NCBI GenBank assembly: GCA_044221445.1
Contig: JBGAPF010000005.1
Coordinates: forward strand, 1 to 64,000
Source of the DNA: JBDHTS01 sp044221445
GTDB taxonomy: Bacteria; Pseudomonadota; Alphaproteobacteria; Micavibrionales; Micavibrionaceae
Direction: 5' to 3'
Length of the DNA: 64,000 nt
This document shows, one piece after another, positions 63,493 through 64,000 of this stretch; the first letter of the stretch is position 1; the number at the start of each line of letters is the position of its first letter. The notes under the pieces were generated by a model. That model did no database searches and was not told the DNA's origin. It saw only the letters and a program-made list of their open reading frames with translations. A program made the position numbers and the translations under genes.

Positions 63493-64000
63493 ACATGGTC
63501 TGGAATTGGAACTGGAACGACCTGGCCGTCCTCGCGCCTGAAATTTTCCTGGCGCTGGCGGGGATGGGGCTTCTGATCAAGGGCGCATTCTGCGGCGACA
63601 AAGCGACCCTTATGATCGGACGTGCCTCTGTTGCTGTCTTCATACTGGCGGCCCTGCTGCTGGTCCAGCTGGACTGGAGAGGCGGCCCGGTCCTGAACGG
63701 CATGTTCACGCTCGACAGTTTCGCCGGATTTATGAAATGCCTGATTTTAACCGGGCTTGCGGCCAGCACGCTTCTTTCGCTGCGCTCGCTTGAGCGCGAC
63801 GATATCGCCAGACCTGAATATTACGTCCTCACGATTTTTGCCGGGCTCGGCATGATGATGATGGTTTCGGCCAGCAGCATGCTCTCCCTGTATGTCGCGC
63901 TCGAACTGCAATCCCTGAGCATTTACGTCCTCGCTGCCATACGGCGCGACCATGCCGCCTCGTCCGAGGCCGGGCTTAAATACTTCGTTCTCGGGGCGCT
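63489..64000 (+). CDS. nuoN: NADH-quinone oxidoreductase subunit N (partial)
   Basis: The gene starts at ATG 63489, overlapping the expected nuoM stop (ATGA), and runs past the window end. The visible ~170 residues show the NuoN/ND2 start (WNWNDLAVLAPEIFLALAGM) and SLYVALELQSLSIYVLAAI, the helix with the conserved Glu. It is the last of the antiporter-like subunits. It is in the same frame as the first part of the broken nuoM. Confidence 0.93.
   Translation, partial: MNMVWNWNWNDLAVLAPEIFLALAGMGLLIKGAFCGDKATLMIGRASVAVFILAALLLVQLDWRGGPVLNGMFTLDSFAGFMKCLILTGLAASTLLSLRSLERDDIARPEYYVLTIFAGLGMMMMVSASSMLSLYVALELQSLSIYVLAAIRRDHAASSEAGLKYFVLGA

Noticed and set aside
1..64000. CRISPR array
   Set aside because: I saw no regularly spaced short direct repeats. 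The only long exact repeat is the 140-bp integrase segment.

Overview
The window is 64 kb of an alphaproteobacterial chromosome. Three things suggest this: the order tig-clpP-lon-hupB-tRNA-Val leading to a complete nuo (complex I) cluster, a Gram-negative envelope gene set (lptD, TPS transporter, lipoproteins), and moderately high G+C. I cannot place it below class.

Left edge, 1-1.7 kb: the eroded end of an integrative element. It holds two damaged copies of a tyrosine-integrase gene sharing a 140-bp perfect direct repeat, a 38-codon AlpA-like excisionase remnant, a scar of a second integrase, and a fragment resembling DUF4297/Cap4-type defence nucleases. 1.7-7.8 kb: a divergent two-partner secretion pair (TpsB transporter, 1331-aa TpsA adhesin). 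7.8-17.2 kb: envelope and metabolic genes (DUF4139 protein, mprF, the threonine-degradation pair tdh/kbl with a small gene between them, a DEAD-box helicase). 17.3-27 kb: lptD, parE with a membrane-anchored partner, a thioesterase, an exported unknown, glnA, tRNA-His, nnrD and tRNA-Leu. 27.2-32.7 kb: the proteostasis block tig-clpP-lon-hupB. It lacks clpX, which usually lies between clpP and lon. 32.7-36 kb: tRNA-Val(UAC), tRNA-Val(CAC) and tRNA-Asp, interleaved with a lipoprotein gene, a small stress-type protein, ald and an unknown gene.

36.2-43.8 kb: a four-gene operon that looks like an unusual type I secretion system. It encodes a repeat-rich acidic substrate, two different ABC subunits that both have degenerate nucleotide-binding motifs, and an HlyD-type adaptor. 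It is followed by a reverse-strand Crp/Fnr-type regulator. This is my best candidate for an under-described system.

44.8-64 kb: nuoA-nuoN in the standard order, with extra genes threaded through it: a Tat-exported protein, a membrane protein plus a small exported protein, a small lipoprotein, a reverse-strand unknown, an NTP-pyrophosphatase-like protein, a CbbX-like AAA+ ATPase and a small unknown. nuoM lacks roughly 110 bp just after its conserved GEF motif. The break shifts the frame and opens nuoM straight into nuoN. It is either a real lesion or an assembly error and needs read-level checking.
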